The translations under genes and the position numbers were made by a program. The notes beneath the pieces were generated by a model. It was given only the letters and a program-made list of their open reading frames with translations. It did no database searches and was not told the origin of the DNA. Positions 16,600 through 27,278 of a stretch of DNA of 64,000 nucleotides are shown here, in pieces. Origin of the DNA: Henriciella sp. AS95 (GTDB lineage Bacteria; Pseudomonadota; Alphaproteobacteria; Caulobacterales; Hyphomonadaceae); NCBI RefSeq assembly GCF_038900055.1, contig NZ_JBBMQM010000001.1, positions 744,001 through 808,000 of the forward strand. The letters are read 5' to 3'. The number at the start of each line of letters is the position of its first letter. The stretch's first letter is position 1.

Positions 16600-17503
16600 G
16601 CACCTGCCTACGTTGAGACAGCTTCAATTTCTCTGTGCGCTCGCCGATGAGCGTTCTTTCTCGCGCGCGGCCGACGTCTCGAATGTGACGCAGCCGACGC
16701 TATCGTCAGCTATCAAGGAAGTGGAAGCCATTCTTGGGGTTCAACTGGTCGAGAGAGAGGCGCGGGGAGCGTCCCTGACGCGGGCTGGCGAAGAAACCGT
16801 TGAACGCGCCCGGGCCATTCTTTCGAGCGCTGCCGATCTGGTCTCTGCCGCCCACCAGGCGGGCACGCCGTTGACCGGCCCGTTTCATCTTGGGGCCATT
16901 CCGACGCTTGCGCCCTATCTGCTGCCGCGTACGCTATCGGCCTTGAGGTCCGGGCACCCCGAACTGAAGCTATACCTTCGAGAGGACCAGACCGATCGGC
17001 TCATAGAGGGATTGCGCAACCGCACGCTGGACGCCGCCTTGATCGCCTTGCCCTGGGAGTCGCCCGGCATCGAAACCGAAACACTGGGGGACGATGAGTT
17101 CCTGTTCATTGCCCCAAAGGACCACAAGCTTTCAAAAGCCAAGAAGCTGTCGCCCAAAGACCTGAATGGTGAAGATGTGTTGCTGCTCGAAGACGGCCAT
17201 TGCCTGCGCGATCATGCGATCGCGGCATGTGCGCTGTCTCCTTCTGCGTCGCCGTCCAACGTGTCGGCGACGTCGCTGGCAACGCTCGTTCAGATGGTGG
17301 CGGGTGGCCTTGGTATTTCGCTCGTGCCGAAAATCGCGGCCGAAGCCGGTCTCGGGACGGGTACGGACGTGAAAATTCGTCAGTTCGACAAGCCGGTTAT
17401 CGGACGTCAGATCGGTATTGCCTGGCGCGCTGGAAGCCCGCGCGAAAAAGAAGCGCGGATGATCGGCAAGAGCGTGAAGAAGACTTTGGCCGCTCGAGCC
17501 TAA
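16598..17503 (+). CDS. oxyR: Peroxide-sensing LysR regulator OxyR
   Basis: A 301-residue LysR-type regulator with an N-terminal winged helix-turn-helix (about 6-65). The redox pair is Cys202 and Cys211 in GHCLRDHAIAAC, spaced nine apart like E. coli Cys199/Cys208. Peroxide forms this disulfide and turns OxyR into an activator. The start fits the family (MHLPTLRQLQFL). No ribosome-binding site precedes it and the operator runs into the start codon, so the mRNA may be leaderless. The 3' end overlaps the convergent symporter gene by 4 bases. Confidence 0.94.
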   Translation: MHLPTLRQLQFLCALADERSFSRAADVSNVTQPTLSSAIKEVEAILGVQLVEREARGASLTRAGEETVERARAILSSAADLVSAAHQAGTPLTGPFHLGAIPTLAPYLLPRTLSALRSGHPELKLYLREDQTDRLIEGLRNRTLDAALIALPWESPGIETETLGDDEFLFIAPKDHKLSKAKKLSPKDLNGEDVLLLEDGHCLRDHAIAACALSPSASPSNVSATSLATLVQMVAGGLGISLVPKIAAEAGLGTGTDVKIRQFDKPVIGRQIGIAWRAGSPREKEARMIGKSVKKTLAARA

Positions 17504-18852
17504 GTCTCGTGAGTCACTGTCCGGTCGATCTCGGCGGTGACATTGTCCTCGGCGCGGTAGATCCCCTCATCAAATTCGTTTTCCCATTTCGCCACGACCG
17601 TCGAGACAGCGAGGTCACCTGTGATGTTGGTCACGGTCCGCATCATGTCGAGCAGGCGGTCGAAGGCAAAAAGCGGCGCGAGGATGAGCAGCATCTGGGT
17701 TTCGTTGGCGCCAATGACGCCAAGCGTTGTTGTGGCAAGGAACAGGCTGACGGATGGGATACCGGCGGTGCCGATTGAGACCAGCGTCGCCATCACGGCG
17801 ACCGTCACATACATGCCGAAATCGACCTCGAGACCGAGCGCCTGGGCCGCAAACAGCGCAATCAGCCCCTGATAAAGCGCCGTGCCGTCCATATTAATGG
17901 TCGCGCCGAGCGGCAGCACGGAGGAGGCGACGGGCTTTTTGACGCCGAGATTCTTCTGCGCCACGGACATGGTGACGGGAAGGGTCGCGTTCGAGGACGA
18001 GGTTGAGAAGGCGACCATCTGCGCGTCGGTAATGCCGCGATAGAAGGGAAGCAGCGGCAGTTTCGCGACGAATTTGATCAGGAAACCATGCGTCAGCAGC
18101 ATGTGCAGGCCGCACGCAAGATAAAGAGCGAGCGTCATCATGCCGAGCGCTGCGACCACAGAAAGGCCGTAGGCGGCCATCACCCAGGCCATCAGGGCGA
18201 GCACGCCGAACGGTGCGACTTCCATGATAAGCAGAGTAAGCTTCAGGATCGCTTCAGAGGCGGAGTTGAAGACATCTGCAACCGGCTTGCCGGCATCGCC
18301 CGCGAGCAGGATACCAATGCCAAACATGATGGCGAAGAAGATGACGGGCAGGACATCGCCATTTGTCATCGCGGCGACAGGATTGGTCGGGACGATGGAA
18401 AGAACGGTCCGCATGATCTGCTCGAACACGCCGACCGTTTCCATGGCACCGCCGCTTTCAAGCCGCTGGCGCGTCGCCTCGATATCGTCAGCGGATACTG
18501 AATTGACATCAAAGCCTGCGCCGGGCTGCAGCAGCGTGCCCATGATGAGGCCAATCGTAACGGCGACGGCCGTTGTGCCCATATAGATGGCAATGGCGCG
18601 GCCACCGAGACTGCCGAGCTTCTTCGGGTCTCCCATCGCCAGAACGCCTGAGACCAGCGTCAGGAAGATGAGCGGGACGACCAGCATCCGGATAAGATTG
18701 AGGAAGAGGTCGCCAAAAGGCTTGAAGTAGTTGCCGACGGCTGAGGCTTCAGCTTCGCTCATCGTATAGCGAATGACGAGGCCGATCGCAGTGCCGAGCA
18801 CGAGGCCGATCATCACGCGCTTCCACAGATCAATCCTGAACCAGGCCTTCAT
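17500..18852 (-). CDS. Dicarboxylate/amino acid:cation symporter (DAACS family)
   Basis: A 450-residue transporter with about eight helices and the two re-entrant loop signatures. The serine-rich HP1 motif is FSTSSSNATLPVTM (282-295) and the NMDGTALYQG motif is at 320-329. The family takes up glutamate, aspartate or C4-dicarboxylates with Na+ or H+. Sequence does not separate GltP-like from DctA-like specificity. An insert of about 25 residues at 112-138 is polar and probably extracellular. Monocistronic. Confidence 0.9.
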   Translation of the reverse strand: MKAWFRIDLWKRVMIGLVLGTAIGLVIRYTMSEAEASAVGNYFKPFGDLFLNLIRMLVVPLIFLTLVSGVLAMGDPKKLGSLGGRAIAIYMGTTAVAVTIGLIMGTLLQPGAGFDVNSVSADDIEATRQRLESGGAMETVGVFEQIMRTVLSIVPTNPVAAMTNGDVLPVIFFAIMFGIGILLAGDAGKPVADVFNSASEAILKLTLLIMEVAPFGVLALMAWVMAAYGLSVVAALGMMTLALYLACGLHMLLTHGFLIKFVAKLPLLPFYRGITDAQMVAFSTSSSNATLPVTMSVAQKNLGVKKPVASSVLPLGATINMDGTALYQGLIALFAAQALGLEVDFGMYVTVAVMATLVSIGTAGIPSVSLFLATTTLGVIGANETQMLLILAPLFAFDRLLDMMRTVTNITGDLAVSTVVAKWENEFDEGIYRAEDNVTAEIDRTVTHET

Positions 18853-18983
18853 GCCGCAACCCCTTAAATGCCAATCCTTGCCGCGCAGCCTAGAGTGGGC
18901 CGCACCGAAATCAAAGCTGCATATGTAAGAGACGAGCCAAAGCCGTTTCGCCGACAGCCAATACAGTCTACAACGCAGCGCAG

Positions 18984-20780
18984 ATGAACTGGATTGATCG
19001 CCTCTCGACCGGCTGGAAAGCCTGGGTCCTGCTGTTTGCGCTGACGATTACGGCAGCCGCACCTGGCGTGTTCAATCTGCCGGCGCTTGACCGTGACGAG
19101 AGCCGCTTCGCGCAAGCCTCGAAGCAATATCTCGAAACCGGCGACTACATCACGATCCGATATCAGGATGAGTACCGTAACAAGAAGCCGGCTGGCATTC
19201 ACTGGCTTCAGGCAGGCGCGACAGCCGCTTTCGGCGAAGGCGAACATCTGGAGGTCTGGACGTATCGTGTGCCGAGCTGGATCGGGGCCGGGCTTGCGAC
19301 GCTTGCTTGCTTTTGGCTAGGTATCGCAGCGATTGGTCGGCGCGGCGCTTTCATTGGCGCGGCCTTGTTTGGCTCCAGTCTTTTGCTGACATCGGAAGCG
19401 CACATCTCAAAGACGGATGGCGTTCTCGTCTTCCTGATCACGGCGGCGATGGGCTGTCTGCTGCGGCTCTATCTTCGCAAGGATAATGACAAGCGGCTCG
19501 CCCTGGCGTTCTGGATAATCCATGGCGCGGGCTTCCTGATCAAAGGGCCGGTCATCACGCTCGTGGCCGGAATGGCGGTGCTGGTACTCTGGCTCTGGGA
19601 CCGGCGCGACCGTGACTGGATGCGCGCGCTGTGGTGGTGGCCGGGACCGCTGATCACCGTGTTGATGGTGCTGCCATGGTTCATCATGATCCAGATCGCG
19701 ACGCAGGGCACCTATGTCGAGGGCGCCGTCGGTAAGGACCTCAAGGACAAGCTGGTGTCAGCATCCGAGGGGCATGGCGGATTGCCGGGCTATCATCTCA
19801 TGCACCTGCCGGCCTGGTTCTTCCCGGGCATTCTATTACTGGTCCCGGCTGTCGCTTTGACCTGGCGGTATTTGCGTCACAAGACGCTGGAATCGCTCGG
19901 AGATGTCGACCGTGACGGGCTGAAATTCCTCGTCGCCTGGGCCGTGACCACCTGGATTTTCTTCGAATTACTCCTCACCAAGCTCAGCCATTATATCCTT
20001 CCGGCTTATCCTGCCTTTGCCCTTCTGTGCGGCTGGGCGGCGGTGAAGCTGATCGAGGGTAACCGGGCTGTGATTTCACGCTACGTCTCACTCATTCTGT
20101 TCCTGATCGGTGGTGTCGCGCTTGCGGGCTTCACCTCACCGTGGGCAGTTGAGGCGCTGCAGGCGGACAAGGCGGGTGATTTCAAGACCGTCGAAGAAAG
20201 CGCCGTCATGGCGCAGTGGGCCGGCGCAACCGATTATCCGATGTTTTTCTGGTATATGGGCGCGGGCGCTGTCCTTCTTGGTGGTATTGCCCTGGCTGTG
20301 CGCCGCATTCCCCTCGCAGTACTGGGCGGTGTTCTGGCAAGTATACTCCTTGGCTGGCAGGCGCGCATCTTTGTCCTGCCGACGCAAACCTGGGTGCAGG
20401 CAACCGAAACGGCCAAGCTCGCGCTGGAAGAGGTGTGCGGGATTCCGCATCAGGCTTGCGACGGCGAGGCCGGGCCGGACCGCGTGCTGGCGCTCGGTTA
20501 TGCAGAGCCGTCCTATGTGCTGACGCTCGGTACGCAGAACCTTCATCCGCCTGAGACGCCGAGCGTCCTGCCGGATGATGAGGCTGCCTATCCGGTTGTT
20601 TATCTGGTCAATCTCGAAGACCAGCGTGCGCAGGTTGAATTTGCCGAAGTGGAGGCGTCTTCGGCGGCGCTCGGCCGATGTGAAACGCGGTCTGACCCGT
20701 TCTACGCGCTAAACTATTCGAACAATGATCCGGTCGCCTTCATCGCGGTTCGCTATGAGGCCGACTGCCCGGCTGGCTAG
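18984..20780 (+). CDS. ArnT-like glycosyltransferase (GT39/PMT family)
   Basis: A 598-residue GT-C membrane enzyme using a polyprenyl-phosphate sugar donor. The first loop carries the catalytic acidic motif LDRDESRFAQA (Asp36, Asp38, Glu39). The conserved YRNKKPAGIHWLQ (64-76) follows, and about 12 helices precede a C-terminal soluble region. ArnT adds 4-amino-arabinose to lipid A, but no arn genes accompany this one, so the acceptor (lipid A, protein or polysaccharide) is open. Confidence 0.87.
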   Translation: MNWIDRLSTGWKAWVLLFALTITAAAPGVFNLPALDRDESRFAQASKQYLETGDYITIRYQDEYRNKKPAGIHWLQAGATAAFGEGEHLEVWTYRVPSWIGAGLATLACFWLGIAAIGRRGAFIGAALFGSSLLLTSEAHISKTDGVLVFLITAAMGCLLRLYLRKDNDKRLALAFWIIHGAGFLIKGPVITLVAGMAVLVLWLWDRRDRDWMRALWWWPGPLITVLMVLPWFIMIQIATQGTYVEGAVGKDLKDKLVSASEGHGGLPGYHLMHLPAWFFPGILLLVPAVALTWRYLRHKTLESLGDVDRDGLKFLVAWAVTTWIFFELLLTKLSHYILPAYPAFALLCGWAAVKLIEGNRAVISRYVSLILFLIGGVALAGFTSPWAVEALQADKAGDFKTVEESAVMAQWAGATDYPMFFWYMGAGAVLLGGIALAVRRIPLAVLGGVLASILLGWQARIFVLPTQTWVQATETAKLALEEVCGIPHQACDGEAGPDRVLALGYAEPSYVLTLGTQNLHPPETPSVLPDDEAAYPVVYLVNLEDQRAQVEFAEVEASSAALGRCETRSDPFYALNYSNNDPVAFIAVRYEADCPAG

Positions 20781-21145
20781 TCAGTCCTGGCGCTGCGGGG
20801 CGCGGCGAGGCCCCGTTCCTTTGCCTCTTCGGGCAGGCTGTCCCACCAGTCGGCATAGGATGACCCCTTCGGGTGTTTCATCGTCTCGTCGGGTGCGCCG
20901 TCATCCCACCAGACCGGGCCGCGTTCCCCAAGCGCTTCCTTGGCGGCGTTGACCTGACGCCGGGCCGCCCTCAGCAGGCGCTCATTGTTCTGGACTTCCT
21001 TCACCTTGCGGCGGGCCGCCATCAGATTTTTCATGAGCGCCTTGCGCCCTGCTGGCGTCAGGCGCGGATTCGAACAGCGCCAGAGTTTGCCATTGGCGAC
21101 GAAGTAGCGACCGTCGGGGGTGTGGGGGTAATCCTTGAGAGACAT
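20777..21145 (-). CDS. Conserved hypothetical protein
   Basis: A 122-residue soluble, basic protein. The N-terminus reads DGRYFVANGKLWRCSNP, then a charged helix (KNLMAARRKVKEVQ) and a Trp-rich segment (GPVWWDDGAPD, SYADWWDSLP). I recall similar small proteins in many alphaproteobacteria without a known function. It overlaps the convergent glycosyltransferase gene by 4 bases. The pattern of conserved Trp/Gly/Pro supports coding. Confidence 0.7.
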   Translation of the reverse strand: MSLKDYPHTPDGRYFVANGKLWRCSNPRLTPAGRKALMKNLMAARRKVKEVQNNERLLRAARRQVNAAKEALGERGPVWWDDGAPDETMKHPKGSSYADWWDSLPEEAKERGLAAPRSARTD

Positions 21146-21306
21146 GCGCAGGAGCGATTGGCGTATGGGGCTGCATTGGTCAAGCCGCGCGCGGCAGACA
21201 TTAACGGCAAATTAAATCGGGCCGGGCAGCGTTTACAGCTATCATCAGTCGAATGCAGTCTGTTCTCGCCCCCAGAAGAGGGGTCGCCACCCAAGGAGGG
21301 TATCTC

Positions 21307-21744
21307 ATGGATCAGTCCCGTCGCCGCCTGCTCATGCTGGCCGGAACCACCGCGCTTGCCGCACCGCTCAGCGCCTGCGGAACGCTGCTTTACCCCGAAC
21401 GCCGCGGGCAGACAGGCGGGCGCCTTGATACCGCCGTTGTGATCCTCGATGGGCTGGGCCTGCTGCTATTCCTGGTACCTGGCCTCATCGCCTTTGCTGT
21501 CGATTTCGGGTCCGGCGCCATCTACCTGCCGGGCGGCCGACGTGCAGATGCGTCCGACGCGTACGATCAGTACGCGTTTGAGGGCAAGCTGACGGCCGAG
21601 AAATTCGACCGCGCCTATGAGGCCCAGTATGGCCAGAAGCGCGATTTCGAGTTCGATCAGGTGCAGCGTATCGAGGTTTCGGACGTGGCTGACATGCATC
21701 GCAAGATGGCCATGCTCAATCGCCAGGCCGGGTTCCGCGGCTAG
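21307..21744 (+). CDS. Predicted Tat-type lipoprotein, conserved hypothetical
   Basis: A 145-residue protein with SRRRLL near the start, a hydrophobic stretch and the lipobox LSAC (Cys24): a twin-arginine-style lipoprotein signal. The mature part TLLYPERRGQ and a hydrophobic GLLLFLVPGLIAFAVDFGSGAIYLP segment recur in conserved proteobacterial lipoproteins of unknown function. AAGGAGGG precedes the ATG, which is preferred to an upstream in-frame start at 21253. The frame stays open for 52 codons after the TAG stop. Confidence 0.75.
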   Translation: MDQSRRRLLMLAGTTALAAPLSACGTLLYPERRGQTGGRLDTAVVILDGLGLLLFLVPGLIAFAVDFGSGAIYLPGGRRADASDAYDQYAFEGKLTAEKFDRAYEAQYGQKRDFEFDQVQRIEVSDVADMHRKMAMLNRQAGFRG

Positions 21745-21899
21745 GGAAATTTCGCGAGATTCCATGCGTTTTGGATGGGCCGAAAGCAGGCCGATTACGG
21801 GCCGATCCTAGGCCGATTGCGGGTCATTTCCGGCTGCGCTGTCTTCGGCCCGCCTGCTGACCTGCCCCTGGTCGTCGACAAGATGCAGCTGGTGCTGGA

Positions 21900-22184
21900 C
21901 TAGCCTTGTACGGCCATCTCGGCGAGGCAGCTGGAGACCATGCTGCGGATGGCGCCGGAGGAGGCCGAGCCGCCATCATGATTGTAGCGGTCCCACGCGC
22001 AATCGCAGGCAGCAGCGGCGTTCTGGGCGCTCATGAGATTGGTCGACGTGCCGGGCTGTTCCTGCATCTGGGCGACGGGCAGGCACTTGTCGATGAATGT
22101 GTCATAATCGTTTGCCGCTGGCTCACAGGCGGCGACAGCGCTGAGGCTCAGGGCGGCGATGGCCAGTCTTGATGGCATGGACAT
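21900..22184 (-). CDS. Small cysteine-containing lipoprotein, hypothetical
   Basis: A 94-residue protein with a signal sequence ending AVAAC (lipid-bearing Cys20). The short mature part has four further cysteines (DKC, ACDC, SSC) that could form two disulfides. GGGAG precedes the ATG at 22184. No family recognised. Confidence 0.6.
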   Translation of the reverse strand: MSMPSRLAIAALSLSAVAACEPAANDYDTFIDKCLPVAQMQEQPGTSTNLMSAQNAAAACDCAWDRYNHDGGSASSGAIRSMVSSCLAEMAVQG

Positions 22185-22292
22185 GATGGGCGTCTCCCTT
22201 TCTTCAGGTGCCGCCATGATGGCGGACCGGGCGAAGGCGTGTCATTACGGGGTAATCCTGATGCGTTTGCGGCAGGTTGGGAAGGACGAGCC

Positions 22293-22661
22293 ATGAAACT
22301 GCGCAAGGAGTATCGCGCCGAGCGGGTGTTTACCCCTGTCAGTCTTTATGTGCACCGGCGGGTGAATGCGGGCGTGGCGCGCGAGCTTTCGCAGACTGAT
22401 CCGCCCATGCCGCCAAAGGAAATGGGCAAGGGCTGGCCGGTCTGGATCCTTGAGCATCAGGGCCGGGAATTGCGCTTTGCCTCACCGGAGGAGATGGCGC
22501 ATGTCGCCGAGGTGTTGGGGCAAAAAGTGCTGCCACGCCCCTGGCAGGTAACGGACGGGCTCGGCCAGGCCAATTCGCACTGGCTCTCACGGCTGCATAC
22601 GAGCTGGCGGCCCTGGAAGGTGCGCGAGAAGGTTGTGGCGGTGTTGCGGGCGGGGGTTTGA
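22293..22661 (+). CDS. Conserved hypothetical protein
   Basis: A 122-residue soluble protein. It contains a Gly/Pro/Trp-rich core (PPKEMGKGWPVWILEHQG), a FASPEEMAHVAEVLGQK helix and a conserved-looking SHWLSRLHTSWRPWKVREK end. It begins ATG at 22293 with GAAGGACGAG upstream. Similar proteins occur in related bacteria as far as I recall, with no known function. The repeat-rich island begins just downstream. Confidence 0.65.
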   Translation: MKLRKEYRAERVFTPVSLYVHRRVNAGVARELSQTDPPMPPKEMGKGWPVWILEHQGRELRFASPEEMAHVAEVLGQKVLPRPWQVTDGLGQANSHWLSRLHTSWRPWKVREKVVAVLRAGV

Positions 22662-22689
22662 GGGTTGCTCCAACCCGCCTCCCTCCGCT

Positions 22690-22770
22690 CATTCCCGCGA
22701 AGGCGGGAATCTCGTGCGGCTAGGTCAGACCTCACCTGCCTGAGATCCCCGCCTTCGCGGGGATGAGCGG
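22690..22770. repeat. Paired-hairpin repeat, copy B (upstream of the GIY-YIG gene)
   Basis: Two perfect 8-bp hairpins: ATTCCCGC/GCGGGAAT (22691-22710, loop GAAG) and ATCCCCGC/GCGGGGAT (22745-22764, loop CTTC). The linker begins CTCGTGCGGCTA. The same pair, linker included, recurs in the same orientation at 23141-23222, on the other side of the GIY-YIG gene. Confidence 0.88.
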
Positions 22771-22806
22771 TGTTTGGGTTAGCGTTGGAAATGGTTACAG
22801 AACCAG

Positions 22807-23091
22807 ATGGCCTTCTACGTCTACATCATGACCAACAAGCCGGGCGGCGTCCTTTATATTGGCATGACGGACGACATCAATCGGCGGGCCTATGAGCACC
22901 GGGAGCATATTCTGAAAGGCTTCACGTCCAAGTACAATTGCGAGACGCTCGTATGGTATGAGGCGCACGAGACGCGCGAATCCGCATTTGAGCGCGAGCG
23001 GCGGATCAAGAAATGGGAGCGGGCGTGGAAGGTTCGTCTCATCGAGGAGATGAACCCGGACTGGCGGGACTTGGCCGACGTGCTGATTTGA
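22807..23091 (+). CDS. GIY-YIG nuclease family protein
   Basis: A 94-residue single-domain GIY-YIG protein. The motif appears as YVY (4-6) and YIG (17-19), followed by Arg26/Arg27, His31 and the metal-binding glutamate region FERERRIKKW (61-70, Glu62). This small UPF0213-like group is widespread and of unknown physiological role. The gene sits alone, 42 bases after one paired-hairpin repeat and 50 bases before another copy. Confidence 0.87.
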   Translation: MAFYVYIMTNKPGGVLYIGMTDDINRRAYEHREHILKGFTSKYNCETLVWYEAHETRESAFERERRIKKWERAWKVRLIEEMNPDWRDLADVLI

Positions 23092-23140
23092 AGTCCATTA
23101 CATAAACCCCAACACCCGCTCATTCCCGCCTCCATCCGTT

Positions 23141-23222
23141 CATTCCCGCGCAGGCGGGAATCTTGTGCGGCTACGTCTGACTTTTACGGCCCGAGATCCC
23201 CGCCTTCGCGGGGATGATCGGA
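23141..23222. repeat. Paired-hairpin repeat, copy C (downstream of the GIY-YIG gene)
   Basis: Hairpins ATTCCCGC/GCGGGAAT (23142-23161, loop GCAG) and ATCCCCGC/GCGGGGAT (23196-23215, loop CTTC) share the linker TTGTGCGGCTACGTC with copy B. A second CATTCCCGC half-hairpin sits just before at 23121-23129. This begins a 468-base gene-free stretch (23092-23559) made largely of repeats. Confidence 0.88.
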
Positions 23223-23238
23223 GTTGGGTTTGGGCGCG

Positions 23239-23330
23239 CATGTCCGCAGATACCTGCGCAGGCAGGTATCCATGGCTCAACCGGCTGAAGCGATGCGCCA
23301 TGGGTTCCTGCTTTCGCAGGAACCGGCGGC
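23239..23330. repeat. Paired-hairpin dispersed repeat, copy D (inverse of copy A)
   Basis: Hairpins ATACCTGC/GCAGGTAT (23250-23269) and GTTCCTGC/GCAGGAAC (23304-23323). Read on the minus strand, the unit matches 12244-12353 in order, flanks and hairpin positions. Base pairs are exchanged on both sides of each stem. Confidence 0.85.
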
Positions 23331-23350
23331 ACCGTACAACGCCATGTTGA

Positions 23351-23511
23351 GCGTCCTTCGACACGCTCAGGATGAGGGGCGAACCATGAGGAAACCTGGC
23401 GCACCCGCCGCTGTGGTTCGACTTCGCTCACCATGGCGGCTTTGGGAGGTGTCCGATCTGTTTCAGCCCTAAAGGCCAGGCGGCCCTCATCCTGAACGTG
23501 TCCAAGGACGC
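23351..23511. repeat. 161-base element with 27-base terminal inverted repeats
   Basis: Positions 23351-23377 (beginning GCGTCCTTCGACACGCTCAG) and the reverse complement of 23485-23511 agree at 25 of 27 bases. The interior, about 107 bases, has no gene. The arm core also occurs at 11498-11520. It looks like a miniature inverted-repeat element. Confidence 0.7.
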
Positions 23512-23559
23512 CGTGCCATTCGCCGTGAAGATGATGGCTACATTGGCGACACAGCCAAT

Positions 23560-24549
23560 CTAGCGAGCGCCGTCGCCTGCCAAGTCGACAATTCTTTCCT
23601 TCAACTGATCGAAAGCTGATCTGGAGAGATAATACTCCGATAGATTGACGCGATCTGAATTGGTTTGCTGGATGACTACCGATGCCGCCTCTTCAAGAGA
23701 GAGTTCGGCCTCGACGGACATTCTCCTCTTTAGGGCCAGAACAACTGCTGATCTTTGAAGTCTTGCCTCTCTTGAATTTGCTGATGTCGGCTGGGTTGAT
23801 ATCCCCAAGCCCGCCGCTCGAAACCGGCTTTTTGCCGTACTTGCTCTAGCATACCGGATTAATCCCTCCGCCAGACGTGCTGCGCGTTCGCGGGTTAATA
23901 TTCGTCCGTCGGATTCAACCGGAGCATCATCTATGTACGACGCCAACCCGATAGTAATGAATTCCGCTCCTTCAGCCTGAGCTTCCGCGACTAGCGTCCT
24001 AACATCGTCGGTTTCGAACACGCTCGAAATTGAAAGCTCTTCTCCATCAAGTTCAAAATGGTGGCTGCTACGTTTGTACCAGCAGGCTTCGTGGTGAATG
24101 ACGTAAATGTCAGCGAAGGCGACGGTGTCACCTTCAATTTGTAGAACAACTTCCACTCTCGGCTGCGCAGCGCGTTTTGTGGAGCACTCTTTTGAGTAAA
24201 CCTTGATGCCGCCGTGCGAGCCAGAAAATTTGTAGGCGCGTTGAATCAGTTGCTTTTCAGAGAGTCGCCAAATCGGACGAGACAAGCCTTCCTTTTTAGC
24301 TGCTTCGCGACGTCGAAGGTAGGCTTGCTCGCGCGCACCTTGATAAACAAGGAAATAGAAAAATAGCCCGATTTCGATGAACGTGAGGAAGACTTTCAAT
24401 TCAATGGAATTGGTGGAGGTCCAAGTTAGGCACAAAGCACCAGTCAGTAGTCCAGTGCTCAGAAGCATGAGACCTGCCCACCAAATGCTGGCTCGTCCGT
24501 TTTGGTGCCAAATCTCGTAGTCGGGCTCTGGTAGGCTTAGTCCAGCCAT
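23560..24549 (-). CDS. Two-TM protein with an OmpA-like C-terminal domain, accessory
   Basis: A 329-residue protein. Two hydrophobic helices (about 22-43 and 49-69) are followed by a basic linker and a soluble domain. Residues 168-277 follow the OmpA-C plan: a strand FITIGLAS, helix LTRERAARLAEGL where OmpA has its arginine-rich helix, then AAGLGIS and a closing QRSAVVLALKRR. The canonical peptidoglycan-binding residues are not clearly kept. Base composition is low (27 of 60 G+C at 24241-24300) against about 65% in gyrB next door, suggesting transfer. Function unknown; the domain assignment is by pattern only. Confidence 0.6.
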   Translation of the reverse strand: MAGLSLPEPDYEIWHQNGRASIWWAGLMLLSTGLLTGALCLTWTSTNSIELKVFLTFIEIGLFFYFLVYQGAREQAYLRRREAAKKEGLSRPIWRLSEKQLIQRAYKFSGSHGGIKVYSKECSTKRAAQPRVEVVLQIEGDTVAFADIYVIHHEACWYKRSSHHFELDGEELSISSVFETDDVRTLVAEAQAEGAEFITIGLASYIDDAPVESDGRILTRERAARLAEGLIRYARASTAKSRFRAAGLGISTQPTSANSREARLQRSAVVLALKRRMSVEAELSLEEAASVVIQQTNSDRVNLSEYYLSRSAFDQLKERIVDLAGDGAR

Positions 24550-24573
24550 CTAGAACACTTCGTAGAGCTAAGC

Positions 24574-27278
<2,705 letters not shown>

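Noticed and set aside
22690-23511. CRISPR-like array
   Set aside because: Repeats are palindromic, of several types, unequally spaced and without uniform spacers; no cas genes are nearby.
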